The position numbers were made by a program, and so were the translations under genes. From Pseudomonadota bacterium (lineage in GTDB: Bacteria; Pseudomonadota; Gammaproteobacteria; Steroidobacterales; Steroidobacteraceae): a DNA stretch of 47,371 nt. How positions within the stretch are numbered: position 1 is the stretch's first letter; the number at the start of each line of letters is the position of its first letter. The stretch is from positions 1 to 47,371 of the forward strand of contig JAJYFU010000012.1 in the NCBI GenBank assembly GCA_021790795.1, given 5' to 3'. Below are positions 8,547-19,446 of the stretch, in pieces. The notes under the pieces are model-generated. The model was not told the DNA's origin. It did no database searches and saw only the letters and a program-made list of their open reading frames with translations.

Positions 8547-9320
8547 ATGACACACAGCTGTGACGATACCCGCGCCGCCGCTCCACTTGCCGGCAAGACC
8601 GCCTTGGTCACCGGCGGCGCGCGCCGCCTCGGCGCGGTCATCGCGCACGCGCTGCACGGCGCGGGCGCGCAGATCGTTCTGCACTACCGCGGCTCCGCGG
8701 ACGCGGCGCAGGCGCTCGCCGACCAATTGAACGGCGTGCGGGCCGGATCGGTGGCCCTTGCGGCCGCCGACCTGCTCGCCCCCGAGGCGGTCGCGAAGCT
8801 GGCCGAGACCGCGCACGCGGCATTCGGGCGGCTCGACATTCTGGTTAATAACGCCTCGACCTTCTATCCAACGCCGATCGGCAGAATCGACGAGCATGCG
8901 TGGACCGATCTGATCGGTACCAATCTCAAGGCGCCGCTGTTCCTGGCGCAAGCGTTGAGCGGTGCGCTGCGGGTCAATTCCGGTCTGATCCTGAACCTCG
9001 TGGACATCCATGGCATGCGCCCGCTGCGCCATCACGCGGTCTACAGTGTCGCCAAGGCGGGATTGATCATGCTCACGAAGTCGCTGGCGCGCGAGCTGGG
9101 CCCTCAAGTGCGCGTCAACGCCATCGCCCCTGGCCCGGTCATGTGGCCGGAGTCGGGGGTCGACGAGGCGCTGCGCCGGCGCATCATCGAGCGCACGGCG
9201 CTCAAGCGTGGCGGATCGCCCGAGGATATCGCCCGCGCCGCGCTGTTCTTCGCCTGCGATGCCCCATTCGTGACGGGGCAGATCCTCGCGGTCGACGGCG
9301 GCCGAAGCGTCGGCTGGTAG
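8547..9320 (+). CDS. Pteridine reductase (SDR family)
   Basis: SDR motifs TALVTGGARRLGAVIA, NNAS, YSVAKAGL; pteridine-reductase-like MWPESG; directly opposite folK/folB. Confidence 0.82.
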   Translation: MTHSCDDTRAAAPLAGKTALVTGGARRLGAVIAHALHGAGAQIVLHYRGSADAAQALADQLNGVRAGSVALAAADLLAPEAVAKLAETAHAAFGRLDILVNNASTFYPTPIGRIDEHAWTDLIGTNLKAPLFLAQALSGALRVNSGLILNLVDIHGMRPLRHHAVYSVAKAGLIMLTKSLARELGPQVRVNAIAPGPVMWPESGVDEALRRRIIERTALKRGGSPEDIARAALFFACDAPFVTGQILAVDGGRSVGW

Positions 9321-9325
9321 GCCGC

Positions 9326-9829
9326 TCAAGCGCCGCCGCCCGCGGGGCTCACCGGAACGGGCACGAGCGGATGCGCCGCGCGGTCGAATCGCCGCCACAG
9401 CTCCTCGATGGTCAAAAGCGCGGTCGGATGCACCAGAGCCGGCGCGAGGTCCGCGAGCGGCCCGAGCATGTAGGCGCGCTTCAACAGGTCGGGACGGGGC
9501 AGGCACAGCACCGGGGTATCCGCCACCCGATCGCCGTACAAGAGGATGTCCAGATCCATGGTGCGCGGCGCCCAGCGCGGCGCCTCGCGAGCGCGGCCGC
9601 ACAGCCCCTCGATGGCATGCAGGCGCGCGAGCACGGCCTCGAGCGGAAGATCCGTCGGGAAACCGGCCACGAAGTTGATGAAATCCGCTCCCTCGAAACC
9701 CGCGGCGCGATTGCGATACCAAGGCGAGTACCGGACGCCCGGGAAATACTTGCCGAGCTCGGCGCTCGCGAGGCCGAGGTGCTTCTCGGGATCGACGTTA
9801 CTGCCGGCGGCGACGTAAACCTCGGGCAT
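9326..9829 (-). CDS. folK: 2-amino-4-hydroxy-6-hydroxymethyldihydropteridine pyrophosphokinase
   Basis: VYVAAGSNVDPEKHLGLASAEL, RAREAPRWAPRTMDLDILLYGD. Confidence 0.93.
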   Translation of the reverse strand: MPEVYVAAGSNVDPEKHLGLASAELGKYFPGVRYSPWYRNRAAGFEGADFINFVAGFPTDLPLEAVLARLHAIEGLCGRAREAPRWAPRTMDLDILLYGDRVADTPVLCLPRPDLLKRAYMLGPLADLAPALVHPTALLTIEELWRRFDRAAHPLVPVPVSPAGGGA

Positions 9830-9839
9830 GGCGAGCCGC

Positions 9840-10250
9840 TCAGCGTGCCGGCGGGGCGCCGGCGACCGCAACCGCGCGGCGACGCTCGATCGACACGCCG
9901 ACGTCGCGCGAGTTACGGATCGCGCCCGGTTTGTTGACCGACAGCCGCACCCACTCCAGGGCGAACTCCTCGAGCAGCAGGGCCGCCAGCCGATGCGCCA
10001 GCGTCTCGACGAGTTTGAATTCAGACGCCTCGATATACGCCAGCACCCGCTTGGCGACCCTCTTGTAATCGACCGTGTCGGCCACCTCGTCCGAGGCCGC
10101 CGCCCGCGCGCAATCGACAGGCATCTCGAGATCGACCACCACGGCCTGCTTGACGCGCCGCTCCCAGTCGATGAAGCCGATGACACACTCGGCGGTCAGA
10201 CCCCGCAGGAAGATCCGGTCCCCCGCAGGGGGCGTGCTGGCCATACTCAC
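9840..10250 (-). CDS. folB: Dihydroneopterin aldolase
   Basis: DRIFLRGLTAECVIGFIDWERRVKQAVVVDLEM.. DTVDYKRVAKRV..SEFKLVETLAHRLAALLL. Confidence 0.92.
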   Translation of the reverse strand: MSMASTPPAGDRIFLRGLTAECVIGFIDWERRVKQAVVVDLEMPVDCARAAASDEVADTVDYKRVAKRVLAYIEASEFKLVETLAHRLAALLLEEFALEWVRLSVNKPGAIRNSRDVGVSIERRRAVAVAGAPPAR

Positions 10251-10441
10251 TCTACAACCTTCTGTTTGCGATCAGGGTTCCGCGGTCGCGTCCACACTGC
10301 GCCGGGGCCCGCGGCTCCGACGGCACGATGTCTCGATCTCGCAGCCTACAGCGGTTCGCCGCGTGCGGCGAATGGCGCGCCCGGCCCTGCCCCACGCGTT
10401 GGATCTCACGGCGACCCGAGGGGAGCCTCCCGGCTCGAGGC

Positions 10442-11461
10442 TTACGCCGCGACCGGCGCCAACGACTCGATCGGCCACTGCGCGCGCGCCTCGATCGTCA
10501 GCCCCTGACGCGCCCCGCCGCGCAGTCGCAGCAGGCCGGCCATCGCGATCATGGCGGCATTGTCGGTGCAAAACTCGATGCGAGGATAGTACACGCGCGC
10601 ACCACGACGGGCCGCCGCCGCGTCCAGCGCCGAGCGCAGGCTGAGATTGGCGCTCACGCCGCCCGACACCACCAGCGTGTCGAATCCGGTCTGCTCCAGC
10701 GCCCGCTCGGCTTTGACGGTGAGCGTCTCGACGATCGCATCCTGAACGGCCCGCGCCACATCGGCCTCGAGGCGGCCGTCGAGCACTCGGTCGCGCACCG
10801 CATGTTGCACAGCCGTCTTGAGGCCCGAGAAGCTGAACTCGAGACCGGGCCGGTCCAGCATCGGGCGCGGGAACCGAAATGCCCCGGGCGCGCCCGCGCC
10901 GGCCAGACGCGCGAGCTCGGGGCCTCCCGGGTACGGCAGCCCGAGAAGCTTGGCGGTCTTGTCGAAGGCCTCGCCGGCCGCATCATCGCGGGTATCCCCA
11001 AGAATGCGATACCGGCCGACGCCGCGAACTTCGATCAGCTGGGTATGGCCGCCCGAGACCAGCAACGCAACGTGCGGAAAGGGCGGCGGCCGCGGCTCGA
11101 GCAGCGGCGCGAGCAGATGCCCCTCGAGGTGATGCACCGCCACGGCTGCAACACCCCAGGCATAGGCCAGGCTGCGCGCCAGAGCGGCGCCGGTCAGCAG
11201 CGCCCCGACCAGACCCGGGCCAGCGGTATACGCGACGCCGGCGAGGCTTTCGGGGCCGCTTCCGGCCTTCTCGAGGGCCCGGCGGACCAGAGGCAGGAGC
11301 TTGCGCACGTGATCGCGGGAGGCCAGCTCCGGGACCACGCCGCCATAGGCTCGATGGACCTCGACCTGGCTGTACAGCTCGTGGGCGAGCAGACCGCCGG
11401 TCTCGTCCAGAATCGCCGCGGCGCTTTCGTCGCAAGAGGACTCGATCGCCAGCACACGCAT
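10442..11461 (-). CDS. tsaD: tRNA N6-adenosine threonylcarbamoyltransferase
   Basis: [55 protein letters not shown]. Confidence 0.96.
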   Translation of the reverse strand: MRVLAIESSCDESAAAILDETGGLLAHELYSQVEVHRAYGGVVPELASRDHVRKLLPLVRRALEKAGSGPESLAGVAYTAGPGLVGALLTGAALARSLAYAWGVAAVAVHHLEGHLLAPLLEPRPPPFPHVALLVSGGHTQLIEVRGVGRYRILGDTRDDAAGEAFDKTAKLLGLPYPGGPELARLAGAGAPGAFRFPRPMLDRPGLEFSFSGLKTAVQHAVRDRVLDGRLEADVARAVQDAIVETLTVKAERALEQTGFDTLVVSGGVSANLSLRSALDAAAARRGARVYYPRIEFCTDNAAMIAMAGLLRLRGGARQGLTIEARAQWPIESLAPVAA

Positions 11462-11464
11462 TTT

Positions 11465-11493
11465 TTGCCTTTGCCTCAAGCCTCAACTAGAAT
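11465..11493 (+). promoter_or_regulatory. Candidate sigma70 promoter of the rpsU-yqeY-dnaG-rpoD operon
   Basis: TTGCCT-17 nt-TAGAAT, about 110 bp upstream of rpsU. Confidence 0.6.
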
Positions 11494-11600
11494 TGCGCGC
11501 CCATTTGCCCGGCCGTCCGAGTCCCGCCGAGGCGCGCCCCTCATTGAGAGCCGGCGCGTGGGCGTCTCGGGTCCGCTTCCAAGAATGTTCAGAGGTTTCG

Positions 11601-11810
11601 ATGCCGAGCGTCCGTATCCGCGAAAACGAGTATTTCGATGCCGCCTTGCGGCGTTTCAAGCGCGCCTGTGAAAAGGCCGGCATCCTCACGGAGCTGCGCC
11701 GGCGCGAATTCTACGAGAAGCCGACCCAGGAGCGTAAACGCAAAAAGGCCGCGGCGATCAAGCGGCACATGAAGCGCGTCTCGCGCGAGGGCATGCGGCC
11801 CGCGCGCTGA
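11601..11810 (+). CDS. rpsU: 30S ribosomal protein S21
   Basis: [59 protein letters not shown]. Confidence 0.97.
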   Translation: MPSVRIRENEYFDAALRRFKRACEKAGILTELRRREFYEKPTQERKRKKAAAIKRHMKRVSREGMRPAR

Positions 11811-11832
11811 GGCGGTGGGGAGCCGGCTGCGC

Positions 11833-12288
11833 ATGACGCTCAAGGAACGCATCACCGATGACATGAAGAGCGCGATGCGCGCAGGCGAGAAAGAGCGGCT
11901 CGCCACGATCCGCCTCGCCCTGGCTGCGATCAAGCAGCGCGAAATCGACGAGCGCATAACGCTCGATGATGGGCAGGTCCTCGGTCTGCTCGAGAAAATG
12001 ATCAAGCAGCGCAAGGAAGCGATCACGCAATTCCAGGCCGGCGGGCGCGCCGACCTGGTCGCCAAGGAGCGCGGCGAAATTGCCGTGCTCGAGCACTATC
12101 TGCCGGCGCAGATGAGCGATGCCGAGATCGACGCCCTCATTGCCCAGGCCATCGCGGCAAGCGGCGCGTCCTCGGTCAAGGACATGGGCAAGGTCATGGC
12201 CGCGATCAAAGCGCAGGCTCAGGGCCGCGCCGACATGAGCGTGGTTGGCGCACGGGTGCGCGAACGGCTGGGCCGCCAGCAGGGCTAG
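11833..12288 (+). CDS. yqeY: GatB/YqeY domain-containing protein
   Basis: MTLKERITDDMKSAMRAGEKERLATIRLALAAIKQREIDERI; C-terminal KDMGKVMAAIKAQAQGRADMSVV. Confidence 0.92.
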   Translation: MTLKERITDDMKSAMRAGEKERLATIRLALAAIKQREIDERITLDDGQVLGLLEKMIKQRKEAITQFQAGGRADLVAKERGEIAVLEHYLPAQMSDAEIDALIAQAIAASGASSVKDMGKVMAAIKAQAQGRADMSVVGARVRERLGRQQG

Positions 12289-14081
12289 TCAAGGCCATCA
12301 TCCCCCAGCGCTTCATCGACGAGTTGATCGCCCGCACGGATATCGTGGAGGTGGTCGGTTCGCGCGTGCCGCTGACCAAGGCCGGCCGCGAATACAAGGC
12401 CTGCTGCCCGTTCCACACCGAGAAAACCGCCTCATTCTGGGTCAGTCCCGAGAAGCAGTTCTATCACTGCTTCGGCTGCGGCGCACACGGAACGGCGCTG
12501 CGATTCCTGATGGACTACGACCACATGACGTTTCCGGAAGCGGTGGAGGATCTGGCCGCCCGGCTCGGTCTGACCGTGCCGCACGAGGGTGGCGGCGCGA
12601 CGGATCCCCGGGACACCACCCTGTACGATCTGATGGGTCGGGTCGCCGGCCTCTACGCGCAGCGGCTGGCGCAGGACCTGCGGGCGAGCCGCTACCTGAC
12701 CGAGCGTGGGTTGAGCCCGGAGACCGCACAGCGCTTCGGTCTGGGTTATGCGCCGGATGCCTGGAATACCCTGTTGACGCGCTTCGGAACCGGCGAATCC
12801 GACCGCCATGCGTTGCTCCAGGCGGGTCTGATCATCGAGCGCGAGCGGGTCGCGGGAGCCGTTGAGCGCCACTACGACCGCTTTCGGGACCGGATCATGT
12901 TTCCGATTCGGGACAGCCGCGGGCGAGTCATCGCCTTCGGCGGGCGAGTCATCGACCGCGGCGAGCCGAAATACTTGAATTCCCCGGAAACGCCGCTATT
13001 TCACAAAGGCCGGGAATTGTACGGCCTATATGAGTCCCGCAGTGGCGGGACTCTGAAGCGGCTGCTCGTGGTCGAGGGGTATATGGACGTCGTTCGGCTG
13101 CATCAGGCCGGAGTGACGTACGCCGTCGCGACGCTGGGCACCGCGACGACGACCGAGCACCTCAAGCGCATATTCCGGCTCGTACGCGAGGTGGTCTTCG
13201 CCTTCGATGGCGATCGCGCCGGCCGCGGAGCCGCATGGCGGGCGCTGCAGCATGCCCTGCCCGAGGCGCGCGAAGGACGCGAAATCCGCTTCCTGTTCCT
13301 GCCCGAAGGGCATGATCCGGATACTTTGGTCGGTGAAGAGGGCCGGGACGCGTTCGAGCAGCGCCTCGAGTCCGCCCTGCCCTTGTCGGAGTACCTCGTA
13401 CGAGAGTTGTCCGGCCAATCGGATCTGGCGCATGCTGATGGACGCGCTCGGCTGGCTGAGGCGGCCCGGCCGCTGATCGCCCCGGTTCCCCCCGGAGTGT
13501 ACCGGGAACTGCTGATCGCCCGAATAGCCGAAGTTGTGGGCTTGCCGGCCGCGCGCCTCGCCGAGCTTTGGCATGGCGGCGCTACCGCGCCGGAATCTCC
13601 GGCCGTGCCGCCCCCCCCGCCGCGCACGGCGCGAAGCGCCGGACGCGGCGGCTTGGTTCGGCAAGCGCTGGCGCGGCTGGTGCGCTTTCCGGCGACGGCC
13701 GCCGCAGTCACGGATGCGGAGCGTGATGCACTCACGCGGTGCGAGGAGCCGGGCACGGATTTATTGCGCGCCGTACTGGATGATTTGCGCTCGCAGCCGT
13801 TACAGATCTCGGCGCAGGTGATCGAGCGCTGGAGGGATCGACCGGGCGGCGAGCATCTCACGCGCCTGCTCGAGCGCGAGGCGATGCTGGAGGACCCTGC
13901 GGCCGCGACAGTAGAGCTGCAGGCCGCGCTACGTAAGCTGGCCGCGCGAGTGCGCGAGCAGCGCCTGAAGGCGCTTGAGGCGAAGAGTAGAACGAGTCGA
14001 CTGAGCGATGAAGAACTGAAGGAAATTCAAGAACTTACAACAGAAAAACCCCTTCAGGGCGCGAAGCCACCGCGGGGGTGA
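12288..14081 (+). CDS. dnaG: DNA primase DnaG (start uncertain; conserved N-terminal coding extends upstream of TTG 12324)
   Basis: IIPQRFIDELIARTDIVEVVGSRVPLTKAGREYKACCPFHTEKTASFWVSPEKQFYHCFGCGAHG zinc-finger domain; TOPRIM LLVVEGYMDVV. The ORF track begins at TTG 12324. Confidence 0.93.
   Translation, partial: VKAIIPQRFIDELIARTDIVEVVGSRVPLTKAGREYKACCPFHTEKTASFWVSPEKQFYHCFGCGAHGTALRFLMDYDHMTFPEAVEDLAARLGLTVPHEGGGATDPRDTTLYDLMGRVAGLYAQRLAQDLRASRYLTERGLSPETAQRFGLGYAPDAWNTLLTRFGTGESDRHALLQAGLIIERERVAGAVERHYDRFRDRIMFPIRDSRGRVIAFGGRVIDRGEPKYLNSPETPLFHKGRELYGLYESRSGGTLKRLLVVEGYMDVVRLHQAGVTYAVATLGTATTTEHLKRIFRLVREVVFAFDGDRAGRGAAWRALQHALPEAREGREIRFLFLPEGHDPDTLVGEEGRDAFEQRLESALPLSEYLVRELSGQSDLAHADGRARLAEAARPLIAPVPPGVYRELLIARIAEVVGLPAARLAELWHGGATAPESPAVPPPPPRTARSAGRGGLVRQALARLVRFPATAAAVTDAERDALTRCEEPGTDLLRAVLDDLRSQPLQISAQVIERWRDRPGGEHLTRLLEREAMLEDPAAATVELQAALRKLAARVREQRLKALEAKSRTSRLSDEELKEIQELTTEKPLQGAKPPRG
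13032..13053. repeat. Perfect hairpin inside the dnaG coding region
   Basis: GAGTCCCGC-AGTG-GCGGGACTC, 9-bp perfect stem, 4-nt loop. Confidence 0.8.
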
Positions 14082-14083
14082 AC

Positions 14084-14112
14084 TTGTGATGGTAAAAATA
14101 GCCTCATACACT
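14084..14112 (+). promoter_or_regulatory. Candidate rpoD-proximal sigma70 promoter
   Basis: TTGTGA-17 nt-TACACT in the AT-rich dnaG-rpoD gap. Confidence 0.5.
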
Positions 14113-14203
14113 AGGTGAATTTATTTTGGCGCCCCTTGAGCCTGCTTCGATCCGCCAGCACATAGCGGGTCGAGGCCCCGCCAACTCTATTCTCCGAGAT
14201 TCA

Positions 14204-16288
<2,085 letters not shown>

Positions 16289-16293
16289 CCGGC

Positions 16294-16321
16294 CGCCGGG
16301 CGGCGCGCCGCGCGCCCGGCG
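16294..16321. terminator. GC-rich hairpin between convergent rpoD and the DUF4404 gene
   Basis: CGCCGGGCG-10 nt-CGCCCGGCG, 9-bp perfect stem. Confidence 0.5.
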
Positions 16322-16597
16322 CTAGATCCCGAGCTTGCCCAGTGCGTCGATCACCTGGCGCAGCAATTCCGCAAGCCCGGGATGGTCGGTCTGGAACCGC
16401 ACTGCGAGGGATTCCAGATGGGGTACGTGGCCGGTCGCTTCGCCCGACTCACGGCCCAAGGCCCGTCCGATGTCCCGCACCAGCGCGCCAAGCAGGCGGC
16501 GGGACTCCTCGTCGATCGAGTCCGCCTGGCTCAGCCGCTCGTGAACTCGCGCCAGCAGCTCGCGTAGACTCTCTTCGCTCGTGCGCCGTTGGCTCAT
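16322..16597 (-). CDS. DUF4404-like small protein
   Basis: MSQRRTSEESLRELLARVHERLSQADSIDEESRRLLGALVRDIGRALG, DUF4404-like pattern. Confidence 0.65.
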   Translation of the reverse strand: MSQRRTSEESLRELLARVHERLSQADSIDEESRRLLGALVRDIGRALGRESGEATGHVPHLESLAVRFQTDHPGLAELLRQVIDALGKLGI

Positions 16598-16756
16598 CGC
16601 CTGCTCCGATGGAAATTCCCAGCCGATTCTAGCCGAGTTCACCGCACGGCGAGCGCCTGGCGACCACGGCACGCCTCAAGGCCATCAAGGCGCGCGCGCC
16701 GCTGACCGGGCGCCTGCATCCCTGAACCGGGCCGCCCCCGCTGCGGATGCCGCTGC

Positions 16757-16762
16757 TAGAAT
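16757..16762 (+). promoter_or_regulatory. Candidate -10 element of the tRNA gene
   Basis: TAGAAT 16 bp upstream of the tRNA 5' end; no clear -35. Confidence 0.45.
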
Positions 16763-16778
16763 GCGCACCCTCGCGGAT

Positions 16779-16851
16779 GGGCCTGTAGCACAGCGGTTAG
16801 TGCAGGGGACTCATAATCCCTTGGTCGTAGGTTCGAATCCTACCAGGCCCA
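16779..16851 (+). tRNA. tRNA with CAU anticodon (elongator tRNA-Met or lysidine-type tRNA-Ile2); CCA not encoded
   Basis: 7-bp acceptor GGGCCTG/CAGGCCC, anticodon loop CTCATAA, T-arm GTAGG-TTCGAAT-CCTAC, discriminator A, followed by GAATCC. Confidence 0.93.
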
Positions 16852-17136
16852 GAATCCACCCTTGGCGCCGCAAAGCACAGGCGGCGCGCCGACCGCAATG
16901 CCTCCCTCGGCGGCGAGGCGCGGGCGCATCCAGGATCTCGCGCCCGGATCGTGCGCGCCGGCGCCGCCCAGTCCTAGATGCGCCGGCCCTGTCGATCCGC
17001 GTGACCCGCCCGCACGCGCCCTGGCGCGACAGGCTCGTTGTGTAGATGTTTGGTCATCGGGACGCGCTTGAGCTTGCGGGCGTTCAGGGCGAGACTGTAC
17101 AGGCTGATCTTGAAGGCCCCCACGCCCCCCATAGCC

Positions 17137-17847
17137 ATGCTCCTGGCCCGCATTCATTATTTCGCCGAAATCGTCTTCGTCGCCGTGGCGGCGCTGCTGC
17201 CGATCATCAATCCATTCGGCGGGGCGCCCATTTTCCTCGCCATGACCTCGGGGCTCACGCCGGCCGAGCGCACGCGCACCGCGAAGCTCGTCGCCTTCAA
17301 CAGCTTCGTGCTGCTCATCGCCTCGATCCTGGTCGGCGCCTACGTGCTGGACTTCTTCGGCGTCTCGATTCCGGCGGTGCAGGTGGCCGGCGGCATCGTG
17401 GTATGCGCCTTGGCCTGGTCCCTGCTCAATGGCCCGCTCAAGCCGGTGGTTTCCGCGCCGGACGGCGCCGCCAGCCCCGACAGCATCACGCAGGGAGCGT
17501 TTTATCCAATCACCATGCCGCTGACCGTCGGACCCGGATCGATATCGGTGGCCGTCACCCTCGGAGCCAATCCGCCGCGCGGCCTGCGTGCGCTCCTGCC
17601 CACGATTCTCGCGCACTTCGTCGGCGTATTGATCACTTGCGTCATCATCTATCTTTGCTACCGGTACGCGGATCGTCTGGTGCACCGGCTGGGCAAGACG
17701 GGAACCAACATCATGATCCGACTGACGGCGTTCATCCTGCTCGCCATCGGCGCGCAGATCGTCTGGAACGGCGCCAGCGCGATGTTGATCGGCGTGCTCC
17801 ACTCCGCCGGGCGCACCGCACCTTCCGCGCTGGCGCATCCGAGGTGA
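17137..17847 (+). CDS. MarC family integral membrane protein (first copy)
   Basis: AALLPIINPFGGAPIFLAMTSGLTPAERTRTAKLVAFNSFVLLIAS, FYPITMPLTVGPGSISVAVTLG. Confidence 0.88.
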   Translation: MLLARIHYFAEIVFVAVAALLPIINPFGGAPIFLAMTSGLTPAERTRTAKLVAFNSFVLLIASILVGAYVLDFFGVSIPAVQVAGGIVVCALAWSLLNGPLKPVVSAPDGAASPDSITQGAFYPITMPLTVGPGSISVAVTLGANPPRGLRALLPTILAHFVGVLITCVIIYLCYRYADRLVHRLGKTGTNIMIRLTAFILLAIGAQIVWNGASAMLIGVLHSAGRTAPSALAHPR

Positions 17848-17907
17848 GCCCGACTGCTCCCAGGGTGAAGGATTAGAGCGGGCGCAGGGTAATCGTCGCC
17901 GGCTGGT

Positions 17908-18792
17908 CTACGGGTGATCCCGGCCGGCGCGACGCGGGGGCGGAGCGCTTCCTCGACAGCAGCGATATCGCGCGTCGTTTTCCACCATGTCGTGCGCGCT
18001 GTCGGCGATGATCCGACGAAGCCGGCTCAAACCGTCGGTGAGGGCCGCGGGGCCGGGCTGCAGGATCTCGGACGATTTGATCTCGAATAATCGATCGTGG
18101 CGGAGCGCCGGAATCGATTCCCAGCCGGGCCGCTCGCGCACTCTGGCCGGGTTGAATTTCTTTCCGCACCACGAGGCGATCAGCACGTCGGGGGCGCGCC
18201 GCACCACCTCCTGCGGATCGGCAATGATGCGCTCCTTGGCGGCAGGCCGCGCGGCGAGGTCCGCGAAGCAATTCTCCGCGCCCGCGATTTCGACGAGCTC
18301 GCCGACCCAACGGATGCCGCAGATCAGCGGATCGTCCCATTCCTCGAAATAGACGCGCGGCCGACAGGGCAGCCGAGATGCGGCGCGACGGGCATTGTCG
18401 ATCGAGCGGCGCAGCCGTCCGATCAGCGCCTGGGCGCGCGCGTGGGCGCCGATCATCCGGCCGAGCATGGCGATCGATTCGAGGATCTCGCCGACGCCGC
18501 GTTGATTGAAGACGTGCACCTCGATGCCGGCGCGAATCAGATCGGCGGCGATGCCCGCCTGCAGATCCGAGAAGCCCAGCACGAGATCCGGTTTCAGGGC
18601 GACGATGCGCTCGATCTTGGCGCTGGTGAAGGCGCTCACTTTGGGCTTTTCGCGGCGGGCCTGCGGCGGGCGCACCGTGAATCCCGAGATTCCCACGATA
18701 CGGTCCTGCTCCCCGAGCAGATACAGCGTCTCGGTCGTCTCCTCCGTCAGGCAGACGATGCGCCGCGGGCCGGTATTCTCGCGCTGAGTCAT
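17908..18792 (-). CDS. Cobalamin/iron-siderophore substrate-binding-like protein (BtuF-like), no evident signal peptide
   Basis: RRIVCLTEETTETLYLLGEQDRIVGISGFTVRPP, LKPDLVLGFSDLQAGIAADLIRAGIEVHVFNQR; N-terminus MTQRENTGPRR lacks a hydrophobic segment. Confidence 0.82.
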   Translation of the reverse strand: MTQRENTGPRRIVCLTEETTETLYLLGEQDRIVGISGFTVRPPQARREKPKVSAFTSAKIERIVALKPDLVLGFSDLQAGIAADLIRAGIEVHVFNQRGVGEILESIAMLGRMIGAHARAQALIGRLRRSIDNARRAASRLPCRPRVYFEEWDDPLICGIRWVGELVEIAGAENCFADLAARPAAKERIIADPQEVVRRAPDVLIASWCGKKFNPARVRERPGWESIPALRHDRLFEIKSSEILQPGPAALTDGLSRLRRIIADSAHDMVENDARYRCCRGSAPPPRRAGRDHP

Positions 18793-18877
18793 CTTTGGAG
18801 TTACATCGGGAGCTCCGAGGCATTATAGTCGGTGCAAGCCGCAGATTCGCGGCCGTGCATCGCGAAGCTCGGAGGGC

Positions 18878-19396
18878 TTGTCCGTGGCGGTATACGTCGC
18901 ACTCCTTCGCGCGGTCAACGTGGTGGGCGCCAACAAGCTGCCGATGCCGACGCTCGTGGAGTTGTGCCGCGACGCCGGCTGCGAGCGGGTGCGCACCTAC
19001 ATCGCATCGGGCAATGCGCTGTTCACCAGCCGGCTCGGGGAGCGCAGGATCAAGGCGCTGCTCGAGGAGCGCCTGCGCGCGCACCTGGGCAAACCCATCG
19101 GGGTGATGGTGCGCACCGGCGCCGAGATCGCGAGCGTGCTCGCCGCGAACCCGTATCCGCGCCACCCGCCGGACCGCACGGTGGCCATCTTTCTCGATGG
19201 GCCTCCGCCCTCCGACACGATCGCGACCTTGCGAGGGCGCAAGGGCGAGCTGCTCGCCCTGGGCGCTCGCGAGGTCTATGTGATGTACCGGGACGGCATC
19301 GCTCATTCCAGGCTGGTCATCCCGGCGGCCCAGGCCGGCACGGCGCGCAACATGAACACCATCGGCCGGCTTGCCGCGATGGCCGACGAGATGTGA
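18878..19396 (+). CDS. DUF1697 family protein
   Basis: YVALLRAVNVVGANKLPMPTLVELCRDAGCERVRTYIASGNALFTS; TTG at 18878 or GTG at 18884 as start. Confidence 0.85.
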   Translation: MSVAVYVALLRAVNVVGANKLPMPTLVELCRDAGCERVRTYIASGNALFTSRLGERRIKALLEERLRAHLGKPIGVMVRTGAEIASVLAANPYPRHPPDRTVAIFLDGPPPSDTIATLRGRKGELLALGAREVYVMYRDGIAHSRLVIPAAQAGTARNMNTIGRLAAMADEM

Positions 19397-19446
19397 GGCG
19401 CGTATGGGATACTGGCGTGGGGGATCGCTGTTCCCGGGGCCTTGAT

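Noticed and set aside
12920-12954. 14-bp direct repeat CGGGCGAGTCATCG x2 in dnaG
   Set aside because: Explained by the conserved DnaG protein motif RGRVIAFGGRVID, not a DNA element.
16779-16851. tRNA gene as a mobile-element attachment site
   Set aside because: No integrase, no duplicated 3' tRNA fragment and only housekeeping genes on both sides.
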